11,503 nt of DNA, taken from assembly GCA_029939015.1 (NCBI GenBank), contig JAOZTV010000074.1, positions 1 to 11,503 of the forward strand, given 5' to 3'. Source of the DNA: Candidatus Aminicenantota bacterium (GTDB lineage: Bacteria > Acidobacteriota > Aminicenantia > UBA2199). Position numbers and translations under genes: made by a program. This document shows positions 1 through 7,192 of the stretch, piece by piece. The stretch's first letter is position 1, and each line of letters starts with the position of its first letter. Below the pieces are notes generated by a model, which was not told the origin of the DNA, did no database searches, and was given only the letters and a program-made list of their open reading frames with translations.

Positions 1-466
1 AATAATGGTTCAAATCAAAAACAATAAAAACACAAGAATTATTTATTCTGGTAAAGATGTTGATAATTGGTGTGAAGTAACAGGAAATGGAAAGTTCGTC
101 GTATATGATAATGGTGCTGATATTTTTGTTACAAAAGCATTCAGTAAAAATAAAGGAATAAAAATTTCAACAGGGCAATCCTGCAGACCTTGTGCTTCAC
201 CTGATAATAATGTTGGATGGCTGCCCTCACCACATAATAAATATAAAATTCACGATGGATTAACTGGAAAGCTTCTATTTGATTTTTTAGCACCAGAGAA
301 TGAAGAAATATATAGACTAAACTGGTCAAATCATAAAAATTTTGCAGTTCATATGTTTGGAAGCAAGAATAATCAGAGAATAAATGTCAGAAAAATAAGT
401 AATGGAAAAAACATATTTATAGGTCATGGCTGGGACCCAGATTTATGGGTTGGTTATAATGAATGA
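1..466 (+). CDS. Probable beta-propeller (TolB/PD40-like) protein, C-terminal part
   Basis: The reading frame is open to the left edge: the codon before the ATG at 5 is ATA, so the real start very likely lies outside the window and about 153 C-terminal residues are seen. The visible part is built of short beta-rich repeats with Asp/Asn-Gly turns, such as VTGNGKFVVYDNGADIF, CASPDNNVGWLPSP and LNWSNHKNFAVHMFG. These look like PD40/WD40-type blades of TolB-like propellers, which usually act in the periplasm. It ends with a WDPDLWVG stretch that resembles the closing blade of such proteins. No catalytic residues or membrane segments are visible. The stop codon lies 6 bp before the U32 gene, so the two are probably co-transcribed. 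The propeller assignment is inferred from repeat texture, and the specific function is unknown. Confidence 0.5.
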   Translation, partial: IMVQIKNNKNTRIIYSGKDVDNWCEVTGNGKFVVYDNGADIFVTKAFSKNKGIKISTGQSCRPCASPDNNVGWLPSPHNKYKIHDGLTGKLLFDFLAPENEEIYRLNWSNHKNFAVHMFGSKNNQRINVRKISNGKNIFIGHGWDPDLWVGYNE

Positions 467-472
467 TTCTTA

Positions 473-2416
473 ATGGTTAATCTTGAATTATTAGCCCCTG
501 GTGGAGATATTGATTCAATTAAAGCTGCAATTATTGCAGGTGCAGATGCTGTTTATTGTGGTTTAATAAAATTTAATGCAAGGAACCGGGCTGTAAATAT
601 TGTTTTAGATGATTTGAATGGGATTATACAACTTGCACATAATAATGATTGTAAAATATATCTTACGCTAAATATAATAATAATTGAAAATGAAATTCCT
701 GAACTTTTTAAATTACTTAATAAGTTAACAAATATTAATTTGGATGGGATAATTGTTCAGGACATTGGACTATTTTATATTCTAAAAAAATATTTCCCTA
801 AATTTAAGATACATGTATCTACTCAATTTAATACACATAACGAGGGGCAAATTAATTTTTTAAACAAATTAAATGTTTCAAGAATTAATCTATCAAGAGA
901 ATTAAATATTAAGGAAATAAAACATCTAACTAAAATTGCTCATAAAAGGGATATAGCAACAGAAGTTTTTGTCCATGGTTCATACTGCATCTCCTTTTCA
1001 GGTATATGTTATATGAGTTCAGTTCATAGTGGAAAATCCGGAAATCGTGGTAGATGCAGTCAGCCTTGCAGAGATAGATATTTGACAACTTCTATGAACA
1101 AAAATTATCCTCTTAACCTAAAAGATAACTCCGCTTATTTTAATTTACAAGACTTATTTAATGCAGGTGTTGATTCTTTAAAAATTGAAGGAAGAGTAAA
1201 AAAATTTCATTATGTATATACAATAGTCAATCATTGGAAAAAACATCTTAATAATTTAAAAAAAAATAAGATTAGTAATGATAATTCCGAACTGTATAAA
1301 GTATTTAATAGAGATTTTTCAGATTCTTATTTAAAAGGTGATATTAATAAAGATATGTTTATTGATAATCCAAGAGACAATTCTATAAAATATCTTTCCA
1401 AAACAAATAGTGACATAATGGATTTGTACAAGCAAAAAGATGCTCATATTAAAGACATAAAAGTCAAAATAGATCAATTAAATATTGAGAAAATACCTCT
1501 AATATTAAATCGATCAAAATCTACTCTTCCTATTGAAGTACCCATTTTTATTAAGAAACCCTTATTAAAAACTAATCCTGAACTTTCAATATTAATAGAT
1601 TCAATAAAAGATTTGAATATTTATAATAAGACTAATACTGACATATTCTACCAAATACCCAATTATCCTGACAAAGAAAACCTTATGGATATATTTATAA
1701 AAAACAAAAATATATCTCCTTGGTTTCCGTCAATTCTAATTGGAGATAATTATAAGGCTGCTGTAGAATTACTTTTAAGAATACAACCAAAAATCATCAT
1801 AACAAATAATACTGGAATTGCCTATGAAGCATATAAAAACAAAATACCATGGATAGCGGGTCCCTATCTAAATATTATTAATTCTTTTGGACTATTAAAT
1901 ATTAAAGATAATTTTAATTGTAACGGAGCATTTATTTCAAATGAAATTAATAAAGAGCAAATCAAAAGAATAAATCGTCCAGAAAATTTCAAACTATATT
2001 ATAGTATTTATCATCCGATTTTATTAATGACCAGCAGACAATGTTTACATCATCAGGTTATTGGATGTGATAAAAGTCGTATTGACAAAGAATGTATCTT
2101 TGAATGTGATAAGACTTCATCAATAACCAATTTAAAGAATAAATCATTCTTAATTCAAAAGAGAAAAGAAAATTACCATCGTATTTATAATAATATTAAT
2201 TTTCTTAATACTGAAATAGTCACAGATATTCAAGACAAATTTTCCGGTTTTTTTATAGATTTACGAGATATTAAAACTGAAACAAAAATTGGCCACAATA
2301 AATTAAAAACAATAAAATTATTTGAAAATCTATTGAATAATGAGCCTGACTCTGCAAACAAAATTAAACAAATAATTAAGCCAACAATTAACAATCAGTA
2401 TATTAAAGGAATATAG
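473..2416 (+). CDS. Peptidase U32 family protein, long RlhA-like type
   Basis: This 647-residue protein starts MVNLELLAPGGD, the typical opening of COG0826/U32 proteins, and its length is close to E. coli RlhA (about 650). The U32 signature is at residues 164-181: E164, F166, G169, C172, G177 and C179. C195 and C199 follow, giving C-x6-C-x15-C-x3-C, the four-cysteine set thought to hold an Fe-S cluster in RlhA/TrhP-like members. Y171 replaces the usual aliphatic residue of the signature. A second cysteine set, C524-x7-C532-x8-C541-x3-C545 in an MTSRQC context, lies near the C terminus. Known members hydroxylate 23S rRNA or tRNA; older annotations say collagenase-like protease. An RNA-modification role is inferred, and the exact target cannot be read here. 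The ATG at 473 is the first possible start, since an in-frame TGA sits at 464-466. It has no clear Shine-Dalgarno, suggesting translational coupling to the upstream gene. Confidence 0.85.
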   Translation: MVNLELLAPGGDIDSIKAAIIAGADAVYCGLIKFNARNRAVNIVLDDLNGIIQLAHNNDCKIYLTLNIIIIENEIPELFKLLNKLTNINLDGIIVQDIGLFYILKKYFPKFKIHVSTQFNTHNEGQINFLNKLNVSRINLSRELNIKEIKHLTKIAHKRDIATEVFVHGSYCISFSGICYMSSVHSGKSGNRGRCSQPCRDRYLTTSMNKNYPLNLKDNSAYFNLQDLFNAGVDSLKIEGRVKKFHYVYTIVNHWKKHLNNLKKNKISNDNSELYKVFNRDFSDSYLKGDINKDMFIDNPRDNSIKYLSKTNSDIMDLYKQKDAHIKDIKVKIDQLNIEKIPLILNRSKSTLPIEVPIFIKKPLLKTNPELSILIDSIKDLNIYNKTNTDIFYQIPNYPDKENLMDIFIKNKNISPWFPSILIGDNYKAAVELLLRIQPKIIITNNTGIAYEAYKNKIPWIAGPYLNIINSFGLLNIKDNFNCNGAFISNEINKEQIKRINRPENFKLYYSIYHPILLMTSRQCLHHQVIGCDKSRIDKECIFECDKTSSITNLKNKSFLIQKRKENYHRIYNNINFLNTEIVTDIQDKFSGFFIDLRDIKTETKIGHNKLKTIKLFENLLNNEPDSANKIKQIIKPTINNQYIKGI

Positions 2417-2429
2417 TGATACAACTTAA

Positions 2430-3044
2430 TTAAATCAGATACTCATTTAATTTATCTATTATAAATAATTTTACATCTTCCCAATTAGCCTGTTTGAACA
2501 TTTTTATTGTTACATCTTCTTCAGCATCAATAAAGTATGACAAACTTTTTAAAACAAGAAATTCAGAGCCATCATGATATTTTTGTTTATAAAAACCAAT
2601 CATTTTGCTTAAACTATAGTCTTTTAATAGAAAATACAAATCAATGAAATCTTTTTTTGTTCCTCTTCCTGTAATCGCAGACAATTTCATTGCAGCGATA
2701 TCTTTTTTGTCAGCAATAAGTAAATCATCTATATTAATTGGATCTTTGAGCCATTTATAATGATAATTGACTATATCCACTTTGATACCATCTATTAAAA
2801 AAATATTTATGCTCTGAGATTTCTTTAAAACAGTTATTTTTCCAATTTTGTCTAATTTTTTATGAAGAGTAAGATTATCAATTTTAAGTTCTCCAAAAAG
2901 GTCTATATCAATTGATTTTCTATGACCAATTTGTAAAGCTAATGCAGTACCTCCAACCAAATATAAATTGGAAAAGTCAGGGATTTCCTGTAACTTTTTT
3001 AAAAGTCCCAGTGTTTTGGCGTTAATTGTTTCGTAGTATAACAT
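2430..3044 (-). CDS. AbiEii/AbiGii-like nucleotidyltransferase (putative toxin)
   Basis: This 204-residue protein has the DNA-polymerase-beta-type nucleotidyltransferase motif of the AbiEii family: G31-G32-T33 followed by H41-R42-x-S44-x-D46-x-D48-L-F50, with a third acidic residue probably at D90 (IKVD). A later DIAAMKLSAITGRG...DFIDLY segment (about 115-137) matches the conserved lysine and R/K-D-hh-D motifs. Characterised AbiEii toxins transfer nucleotides, in related enzymes to tRNA, and arrest growth, sometimes as phage abortive infection. Toxicity here is inferred from the family and not shown. The start at 3044 is preceded by AAAGGAA with 8-nt spacing and lies inside the 3' end of the upstream DUF6922-like gene (46-bp overlap), so the two are translationally coupled. 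The stop is 13 bp from the end of the convergent U32 gene. All nucleotidyltransferase residues appear intact. Confidence 0.88.
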   Translation of the reverse strand: MLYYETINAKTLGLLKKLQEIPDFSNLYLVGGTALALQIGHRKSIDIDLFGELKIDNLTLHKKLDKIGKITVLKKSQSINIFLIDGIKVDIVNYHYKWLKDPINIDDLLIADKKDIAAMKLSAITGRGTKKDFIDLYFLLKDYSLSKMIGFYKQKYHDGSEFLVLKSLSYFIDAEEDVTIKMFKQANWEDVKLFIIDKLNEYLI

Positions 3045-3307
3045 AAGAATTTTTCCTTTGGTATATTTGATAATAATGAAACGAAGGAAATTGATTTTTT
3101 ATCAAGATCCTTTATTGTTATTGCTGTTTTAGCAATTTTATCAATCCCATAATAATCATATATTATCTTCCAGTCATTAATTAGACCATAATCCAAAACT
3201 CTTTGAATAATGAGCTTTGGATTATTATTCAAGCTTAAATCATTCAATTCAACATCCCAAAAAAGGTGCTTTGACAAATTTTTTATTATGCTTTCTTTAT
3301 TTTTCAT
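2999..3307 (-). CDS. DUF6922-like partner of AbiEii nucleotidyltransferase
   Basis: This is a 102-residue, all-alpha-looking protein. Its pattern of LFWDVELNDL (about 15-24), IIQRVLDYG (33-41), DWKIIYDYYG and a late FVSLLSNIPKEKF stretch resembles the small DUF6922 proteins commonly encoded just upstream of AbiEii-type nucleotidyltransferases. By position it would be the antitoxin or partner. It lacks the full winged-helix plus C-terminal antitoxin domain of classic AbiEi (about 200 residues), so the mode of neutralisation, if any, is not that of the studied AbiE system. Its end overlaps the toxin-like gene by 46 bp. Its ATG at 3307 has only a weak upstream site (AAAGAA) and lies 28 bp after the S46 peptidase stop, with no terminator between them. 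It may therefore be read from the peptidase promoter. The partner role is inferred. Confidence 0.7.
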   Translation of the reverse strand: MKNKESIIKNLSKHLFWDVELNDLSLNNNPKLIIQRVLDYGLINDWKIIYDYYGIDKIAKTAITIKDLDKKSISFVSLLSNIPKEKFLCYTTKQLTPKHWDF

Positions 3308-3335
3308 TATAATAATTCTTTAATTCTGTTCCTTA

Positions 3336-5498
3336 TTATAAATTCATCTCCTTTAATAAATGTCCTGCTTTACCGTATTTTTCGAGAAACCAGAGAATAT
3401 ATCTGATATCAACCCCAATACTTCTACTATATGATTCTGCCCATCCATAATCGTTGATTGTTGCTTCAAATACCCTGTCAAAATTTAATCCTATTAATTC
3501 ACCTTTAGCATTTAATACCGGGCTACCTGAATTACCACCTGTTGTATCTGTACTGTATAGAATATTTACAGGAACATCATTTTTGGATGGTAATGTAAAT
3601 CTACCAAAATCTTTTTTTTGATACAGATCAATTAGCTTTTCACCGGCAATAAATGGACGTGATGAAGTGTTTTTTTCAATTAAACCTGTCAATGTTGTAA
3701 AAGGTGTATAGACTACTGCATCAGCAGGAGAATAGCCCCTTATATGACCGTATGTAAGCCTTAAGGTACTATTTGCATCAGGGATAAAACTAGTACCCTT
3801 AAACTTTTGCTTAACCTCTATCAAATTAGCAAGTAATTTATCTAATTTTCCTTTTTGTTGCTTATATTTAGCTTTTTGTTTCTTATAAATTGGATAAAGT
3901 TCTTTAACTAGGTTTAAAAGAGGAGTATTTATTTTATTAAGCTCTTTTGTTGACTTAAATAACATATTGGTCAAATATTCTTTTTCATGAAACTTGGATT
4001 GACTGTAAACTGTTTTTATAAATTCATCTATAGCCTTTTCCGTATCAACGCCCTTTTTATTAATAATTTTTTGAATTGGAAGAATAGAATATTTCCCTTT
4101 AAGTTTTACTGCATTTATTAACATTTTTTTAAAAGTGATTTTATCTGCTTCAGGAGTGAAATTTCTCAAACCCATCATCATATATCGCTTTGTCCTTGAA
4201 AAGTTCCTATCCATATATGCCGATGATCTTTCTGTATCCTTTTTTTTCCTTTCAATGGAGGCATCATAAACTCTATATGCATTACTTAATAAGACACTGC
4301 TTCGAGTAAAATAAGATAAGAAAAAATCGTATGGGGCATCTTTTGTTTTTTCTTCATAAAGATTTCCAATATTTCCAAGAATATTTCCATATTTCTTTTT
4401 AAGTTTTTTATCTCCATCAATAAATGTCTGCAATGCTTTCTCATCTGCTCTTTTTTTATCAGTTAGTTTAAGATTATTAAAGGCCTTTAATTGCCCCTTA
4501 TACTTTTTCATTACATTCCAGAGCCTTTTTAAAGCCGATGATAATTTTATTTCTGTAGTACGGTCTTTTTTACTTATCTTTTCATATATTTCAATCATAC
4601 TGCCATATAGATCAACAATATAGGGTTTTTTAATTTTCTCTTCATAATTGAAAAAATGCGATGTTCTATGACGGAAAGTTCTTCCCGGATATCCAAGGAC
4701 AAAGACGAAGTCCTCTTCCTTAACTCCATCTGCTGCAACCTGTAAATATTTTTTTGGACGAAATGGTATATTTTTTTTTGAATATTCAGCAGAGGAACCG
4801 TCCGGAGCTACATAGGCCCTCATAAATGTAAAATCTCCTGTATGCCTCGGCCACATCCAATTATCCTCTTCACCTCCATATTCCCCAATACTTCTTGGAG
4901 GTGAATAAACTAATCTTACATCCTTAATATAAACATATACAAATAAAACATAAGTTTTACCAATAAACATCTCAGCTACTTCAGCCCTTTTTCCAGGATA
5001 TTTTTTTTCAATTTTAACGACAATTTTCTTTATTTTTTTTTCAATTGCCTTTGTTCTCTGTTCATAGTTCATTCTTTTTTTTACACTACTTAATACTTCT
5101 TTAGATACATCTTTATAAAAGTCTATCATCCTGACAGTATATCCTTTTGCAACTAATTCCTTTGATTTATCAAGTGCAGTAAAACCATTCTTCATAAAAT
5201 CCTGTTCTTTGGTTGTTACACGCTGAATAGCAGGAAATGCGCAATGATAATTAGTAAGTATCAAACCATCTGGAGACACAAATGAAGCGGTACATCCACT
5301 CAGATTGATAATACCATCAATTAGACTTACACCATTTGGATTATATAAAGCTTTAGAATCCAAGGAAAACCCTAACGCTTTAAGGTCCAGCTTGTGAATT
5401 TCACTGAGAGGCAACATACCTTCATCAGCCTGATTAATTGTTACAGTCCCTAATAGAATTAAAACTAATAATATAATTTTTAATAAATTTAACTTCAT
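3336..5498 (-). CDS. S46 family serine dipeptidyl-peptidase (DPP7/DPP11-like), secreted
   Basis: This 720-residue protein is full length for family S46 (about 700-730). Residues 1-24 form a signal peptide (Lys, a Leu/Ile-rich core, then NQA before DEGML), so it should be periplasmic. The catalytic triad is visible: H85 in TNYHC after GCTASFVSPDG, D222 in WPRHTGDF, and S657 in GGNSGSP. S46 enzymes remove dipeptides from the N terminus of short peptides. The residue 18 after the catalytic Ser is R675, with F673 two before it. This spacing matches Ser655, Phe671 and Arg673 of Porphyromonas gingivalis DPP11, where the Arg sets preference for Asp/Glu at P1, so DPP11-like specificity is inferred. 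The middle third is Lys-rich and helical, as expected for the S46 cap domain. The start at 5498 has an AAGGAG site 8 nt upstream and a good promoter. The role is probably peptide nutrition or protein turnover in the envelope. Confidence 0.93.
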   Translation of the reverse strand: MKLNLLKIILLVLILLGTVTINQADEGMLPLSEIHKLDLKALGFSLDSKALYNPNGVSLIDGIINLSGCTASFVSPDGLILTNYHCAFPAIQRVTTKEQDFMKNGFTALDKSKELVAKGYTVRMIDFYKDVSKEVLSSVKKRMNYEQRTKAIEKKIKKIVVKIEKKYPGKRAEVAEMFIGKTYVLFVYVYIKDVRLVYSPPRSIGEYGGEEDNWMWPRHTGDFTFMRAYVAPDGSSAEYSKKNIPFRPKKYLQVAADGVKEEDFVFVLGYPGRTFRHRTSHFFNYEEKIKKPYIVDLYGSMIEIYEKISKKDRTTEIKLSSALKRLWNVMKKYKGQLKAFNNLKLTDKKRADEKALQTFIDGDKKLKKKYGNILGNIGNLYEEKTKDAPYDFFLSYFTRSSVLLSNAYRVYDASIERKKKDTERSSAYMDRNFSRTKRYMMMGLRNFTPEADKITFKKMLINAVKLKGKYSILPIQKIINKKGVDTEKAIDEFIKTVYSQSKFHEKEYLTNMLFKSTKELNKINTPLLNLVKELYPIYKKQKAKYKQQKGKLDKLLANLIEVKQKFKGTSFIPDANSTLRLTYGHIRGYSPADAVVYTPFTTLTGLIEKNTSSRPFIAGEKLIDLYQKKDFGRFTLPSKNDVPVNILYSTDTTGGNSGSPVLNAKGELIGLNFDRVFEATINDYGWAESYSRSIGVDIRYILWFLEKYGKAGHLLKEMNL

Positions 5499-5560
5499 AA
5501 GATAATCTCCTTAATTAATATACAATTTTAATATTTTTTGTTTTTGTAGTCAATAAAAAA
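5496..5560 (-). promoter_or_regulatory. Sigma70-like promoter and ribosome site of the S46 peptidase gene
   Basis: On the minus strand, TTGACT (5548-5553) is followed after exactly 17 nt by TAAAAT (5525-5530), one mismatch from consensus in each hexamer. Transcription would start near 5518, leaving a leader of about 20 nt that carries AAGGAG just before the ATG at 5496-5498. This separates the peptidase from the CBS gene upstream, although read-through from the latter remains possible because no hairpin terminator is seen in the 62-bp gap. Assignment is by motif and spacing only. Confidence 0.65.
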
Positions 5561-5947
5561 TTAGTCTGTTATTGCAGATAATAAATCTCTTCTGCTAATG
5601 ATACCAACTAATTTATTATTCTCTACTACAGGAATCCTATGATATCTTTTATCAATAAATAACTGAGTAACTTCAAAAACACCTGTATCTGCTGATACAG
5701 TAATAACATCTTTTGACATATACTCTGAAACGTTTCCTGAAGGATACTCTTCAAATTCTCCCTTTAGAATTACACTTAGACAATCCCATTCCGAAAGAAT
5801 TCCAACAAGTTTATTATCCTTATCTGTTACAGGAGCACCAGAAATCTTATTTTTAATAAACGTCTCGGCTGCCTCAAAAATTGATGCTTCAGGTCTAAAA
5901 GTTATTACCGACCTTGTCATATAATCTTCAACTTTTTTTTTATTCAT
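5561..5947 (-). CDS. Tandem CBS domain protein
   Basis: This 128-residue protein consists of one CBS pair (a Bateman module) and nothing else. CBS1 covers about 6-60, beginning VEDYMT and ending GILSEWD (49-55). CBS2 covers about 73-128, beginning VSEYMS and ending GIISRRD (115-121). The G-h-h-S-x-x-D ending with Asp in both copies is the usual ribose-contacting motif of adenine-nucleotide-binding CBS pairs, so AMP/ATP, SAM or NAD sensing is plausible, but the ligand and partner are not determined. Such stand-alone proteins are cytosolic and often act on another protein in trans. It has its own promoter and an AAGGAG site (9 nt before the ATG). Codons 3-5 are a run of nine A residues. It is divergent from the metal-transport operon and upstream of the peptidase gene in the same direction. 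No functional link to either is evident. Confidence 0.9.
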   Translation of the reverse strand: MNKKKVEDYMTRSVITFRPEASIFEAAETFIKNKISGAPVTDKDNKLVGILSEWDCLSVILKGEFEEYPSGNVSEYMSKDVITVSADTGVFEVTQLFIDKRYHRIPVVENNKLVGIISRRDLLSAITD

Positions 5948-5979
5948 TCTAAATCTCCTTTTCTTAATGTTAAAAATTA

Positions 5980-6008
5980 ATTATAAAGAAATAAAAATAA
6001 TATATCAA
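5980..6008 (-). promoter_or_regulatory. Near-consensus sigma70-like promoter of the CBS gene
   Basis: On the minus strand, TTGATA (6003-6008) is separated by exactly 17 nt from a perfect TATAAT (5980-5985). The predicted transcription start near 5973 gives a leader of about 25 nt containing AAGGAG at 5955-5960. The surrounding DNA is extremely AT-rich, so chance matches are likelier than usual. The correct spacing and placement directly before the gene still make this a strong candidate. Confidence 0.65.
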
Positions 6009-6030
6009 GTAATTTTATTTTTTAATTTTA

Positions 6031-6059
6031 TTGCATTATTATATCCTTCGTGTTACGAT
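6031..6059 (+). promoter_or_regulatory. Candidate promoter of the nickel/cobalt transporter operon
   Basis: TTGCAT (6031-6036), 17 nt, then TACGAT (6054-6059) is a fair sigma70-like match (5/6 and 4/6). The -10 element overlaps the first CGTGTTACG repeat (6049-6057), which would let a bound repressor block polymerase. The predicted start near 6066 lies downstream of the possible TTG start at 6031 and so supports the ATG at 6088 as the true start of the first gene. The region is AT-rich and other -10-like strings exist (for example TATTAT at 6037), so the exact promoter is uncertain. Confidence 0.4.
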
Positions 6060-6078
6060 TATACATAGTCGTGTTACG
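6049..6078 (+). promoter_or_regulatory. Direct-repeat operator, GTGTTAC-N14-GTGTTAC (NikR-like)
   Basis: Two identical 9-bp copies of CGTGTTACG lie at 6049-6057 and 6070-6078. They are spaced 21 bp start to start, two helical turns, so both face the same side of the DNA. Trimmed to GTGTTAC the gap is 14 nt. From memory, GTGTTAC half-sites with 13/14-nt spacers have been predicted as NikR operators in deltaproteobacteria, mostly as inverted pairs. Here the pair is direct. They sit between the candidate -35 and the Shine-Dalgarno of a nickel/cobalt importer operon, the expected place for metal-dependent repression. The repeats are seen directly; the NikR assignment is inferred, and no nikR gene is in the window. 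Confidence 0.6.
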
Positions 6079-6087
6079 GAGAGCAGA

Positions 6088-6585
6088 ATGTTAATATATT
6101 TTAAACTTTCAAATAAAGTATTAATGTATTTGAAGATTATTTTTCTATTAATTTTATTGACTTTTTTAAATACAATATCACTTTTCTCACATGGCATTAA
6201 CTCAAAAATAATTAATAATGGCATTGGAATTCAAGTTTTATACGATAGTACATCGCCAATGTCTTTTGCAGAAACAAAGGTTTTTTCGCCATCTAATAAA
6301 AAAACTCCCTTTCAAGAAGGTTTCACAGACAAAAACGGTTCCTTTGTTTTTGTACCAGATATAATAGGTATATGGAAAATTATTATAAACGATGGCTTAG
6401 GGCATGGAATAGTTAAAGAAATTGAAATTAAAGATTTAAAAATATTTAAACAAAAAAACACGAATTCCTTATCAAAATGGCATAAATTATTAATAGGACT
6501 TTCTTTTATATTTGGAATTACAGGAATTATCACTTTTTATCAGACCAGAAAAGCTTTAAAAGGAGATAAAATTGCACATTCCTGA
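6088..6585 (+). CDS. Accessory membrane protein of Ni/Co ECF transporter (NikL/CbiL-like)
   Basis: The chosen ATG at 6088 gives 165 residues. It has a GGAG site 6 nt upstream, and the frame's earlier TTG at 6031 would place translation through the operator. A hydrophobic N-terminal segment (about 15-34) ends in LFS just before HGIN, so signal cleavage would leave His35 at or next to the mature N terminus. Residues 40-115 form an all-beta extracytoplasmic domain of the carboxypeptidase-regulatory/DUF4198-like sort, with SPMSFAETKVFSP, TDKNGSFVFVPD, GIWK and NDGLGHG (His106) motifs. These are typical of accessory proteins in nickel ECF operons. A C-terminal transmembrane helix (about 133-151) and a positively charged tail follow. 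It probably substitutes for CbiN/NikN, which is absent, helping metal capture by the S component. It overlaps the next gene by 14 bp. Metal binding by the two His residues is inferred. Confidence 0.75.
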   Translation: MLIYFKLSNKVLMYLKIIFLLILLTFLNTISLFSHGINSKIINNGIGIQVLYDSTSPMSFAETKVFSPSNKKTPFQEGFTDKNGSFVFVPDIIGIWKIIINDGLGHGIVKEIEIKDLKIFKQKNTNSLSKWHKLLIGLSFIFGITGIITFYQTRKALKGDKIAHS

Positions 6586-7192
6586 TGGCTTTTTAACCCT
6601 ACCCGTCTTAATATCAACCAATATTGCATCAGCCTCTATACTTTACCCTTCAATTAAAAAAGTAAATAAAAAACTTACAAATAAAATGATACCTCTGATG
6701 GGCATCTCAGCTGCCTTTGTTTTCACATCACAGATGTTGAGTTTTCCAGTTTTCACTGGCACCTCTGTTCATATTTCAGGAGCCGTTCTTATTGCAGCGC
6801 TTCTTGGGCCTTTCTCAGGAGTGATAATTACCTCATCTGCTGTAATATTGCAATCATTATTATTTCAACATGGAGGCATTCTTACACTTGGTGCAAATAT
6901 ACTAAATATAGCAATCATACAGTCTTTGATTGGATATTTGATATATAAATCATTTACAAAAAAAAAGAAAGTTCTCGGGCTCGGGCTTGCAACATTTTTT
7001 TCTAAGATTATTGCTTCTGCATTTTGTGCATTTGAACTTATTCTATCTGGAACCATTCCTTTAAAAGCAGGTTTGATAGGGATGTTATCCTCACACGCTA
7101 TTATTGGATTTATTGAAGCTATTATACTAAGCACAGTTTTTGGTGTAATAATAAAATTAAGGCCAGACATATTGGAGATGCAGAAAACATGA
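6572..7192 (+). CDS. cbiM: CbiM/NikM, substrate-specific S component of Ni/Co ECF transporter
   Basis: This 206-residue integral membrane protein starts MHIPDG, the diagnostic CbiM/NikM N terminus. In the NikM2 structure the N-terminal amine, His2 and His67 ligate the metal in a square-planar site. Here His2 is present and the second His is also exactly residue 67 (in TSVHISG), so the metal site is intact. About six hydrophobic segments follow, at roughly 10-27, 40-60, 66-98, 105-125, 130-152 and 165-195. Translation begins at a TTG, fixed by the required Met-His start and by AAGGAG at 6559-6564. It overlaps the preceding accessory gene by 14 bp and the cbiQ start by 4 bp (ATGA). Sequence alone does not separate nickel from cobalt. 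The operator-like repeats upstream and the NikL-like partner favour nickel. Confidence 0.93.
   Translation: MHIPDGFLTLPVLISTNIASASILYPSIKKVNKKLTNKMIPLMGISAAFVFTSQMLSFPVFTGTSVHISGAVLIAALLGPFSGVIITSSAVILQSLLFQHGGILTLGANILNIAIIQSLIGYLIYKSFTKKKKVLGLGLATFFSKIIASAFCAFELILSGTIPLKAGLIGMLSSHAIIGFIEAIILSTVFGVIIKLRPDILEMQKT

Noticed and set aside
5..7. ATG at 5 as the start of a complete 153-residue protein
   Set aside because: The frame is open to the left edge and the sequence begins in the middle of a propeller blade with no signal peptide, so it is most likely the tail of a longer gene.
2417..2429. Terminator between the convergent U32 and AbiEii genes
   Set aside because: The 13-bp gap is too short and contains no inverted repeat, and no hairpin with a T-run was found at either gene end.
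6049..6078. Classical inverted NikR palindrome
   Set aside because: The second copy is GTGTTAC and not GTAACAC, so the element is a direct repeat. It is reported as such.
6031..6087. Upstream TTG start that would add 19 residues (MHYYILRVT...) to the accessory protein gene
   Set aside because: It has no ribosome site, would put coding sequence over the candidate promoter and both operator repeats, and would place charged residues before the signal-like segment. The ATG at 6088 has GGAG at correct spacing.
5948..6087. Cobalamin (B12) riboswitch upstream of the cobalt/nickel transporter
   Set aside because: The 140-bp gap holds two divergent promoters and is almost pure A/T outside the repeats. 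There is no B12-box-like conserved GC-rich core and not enough room for the fold.
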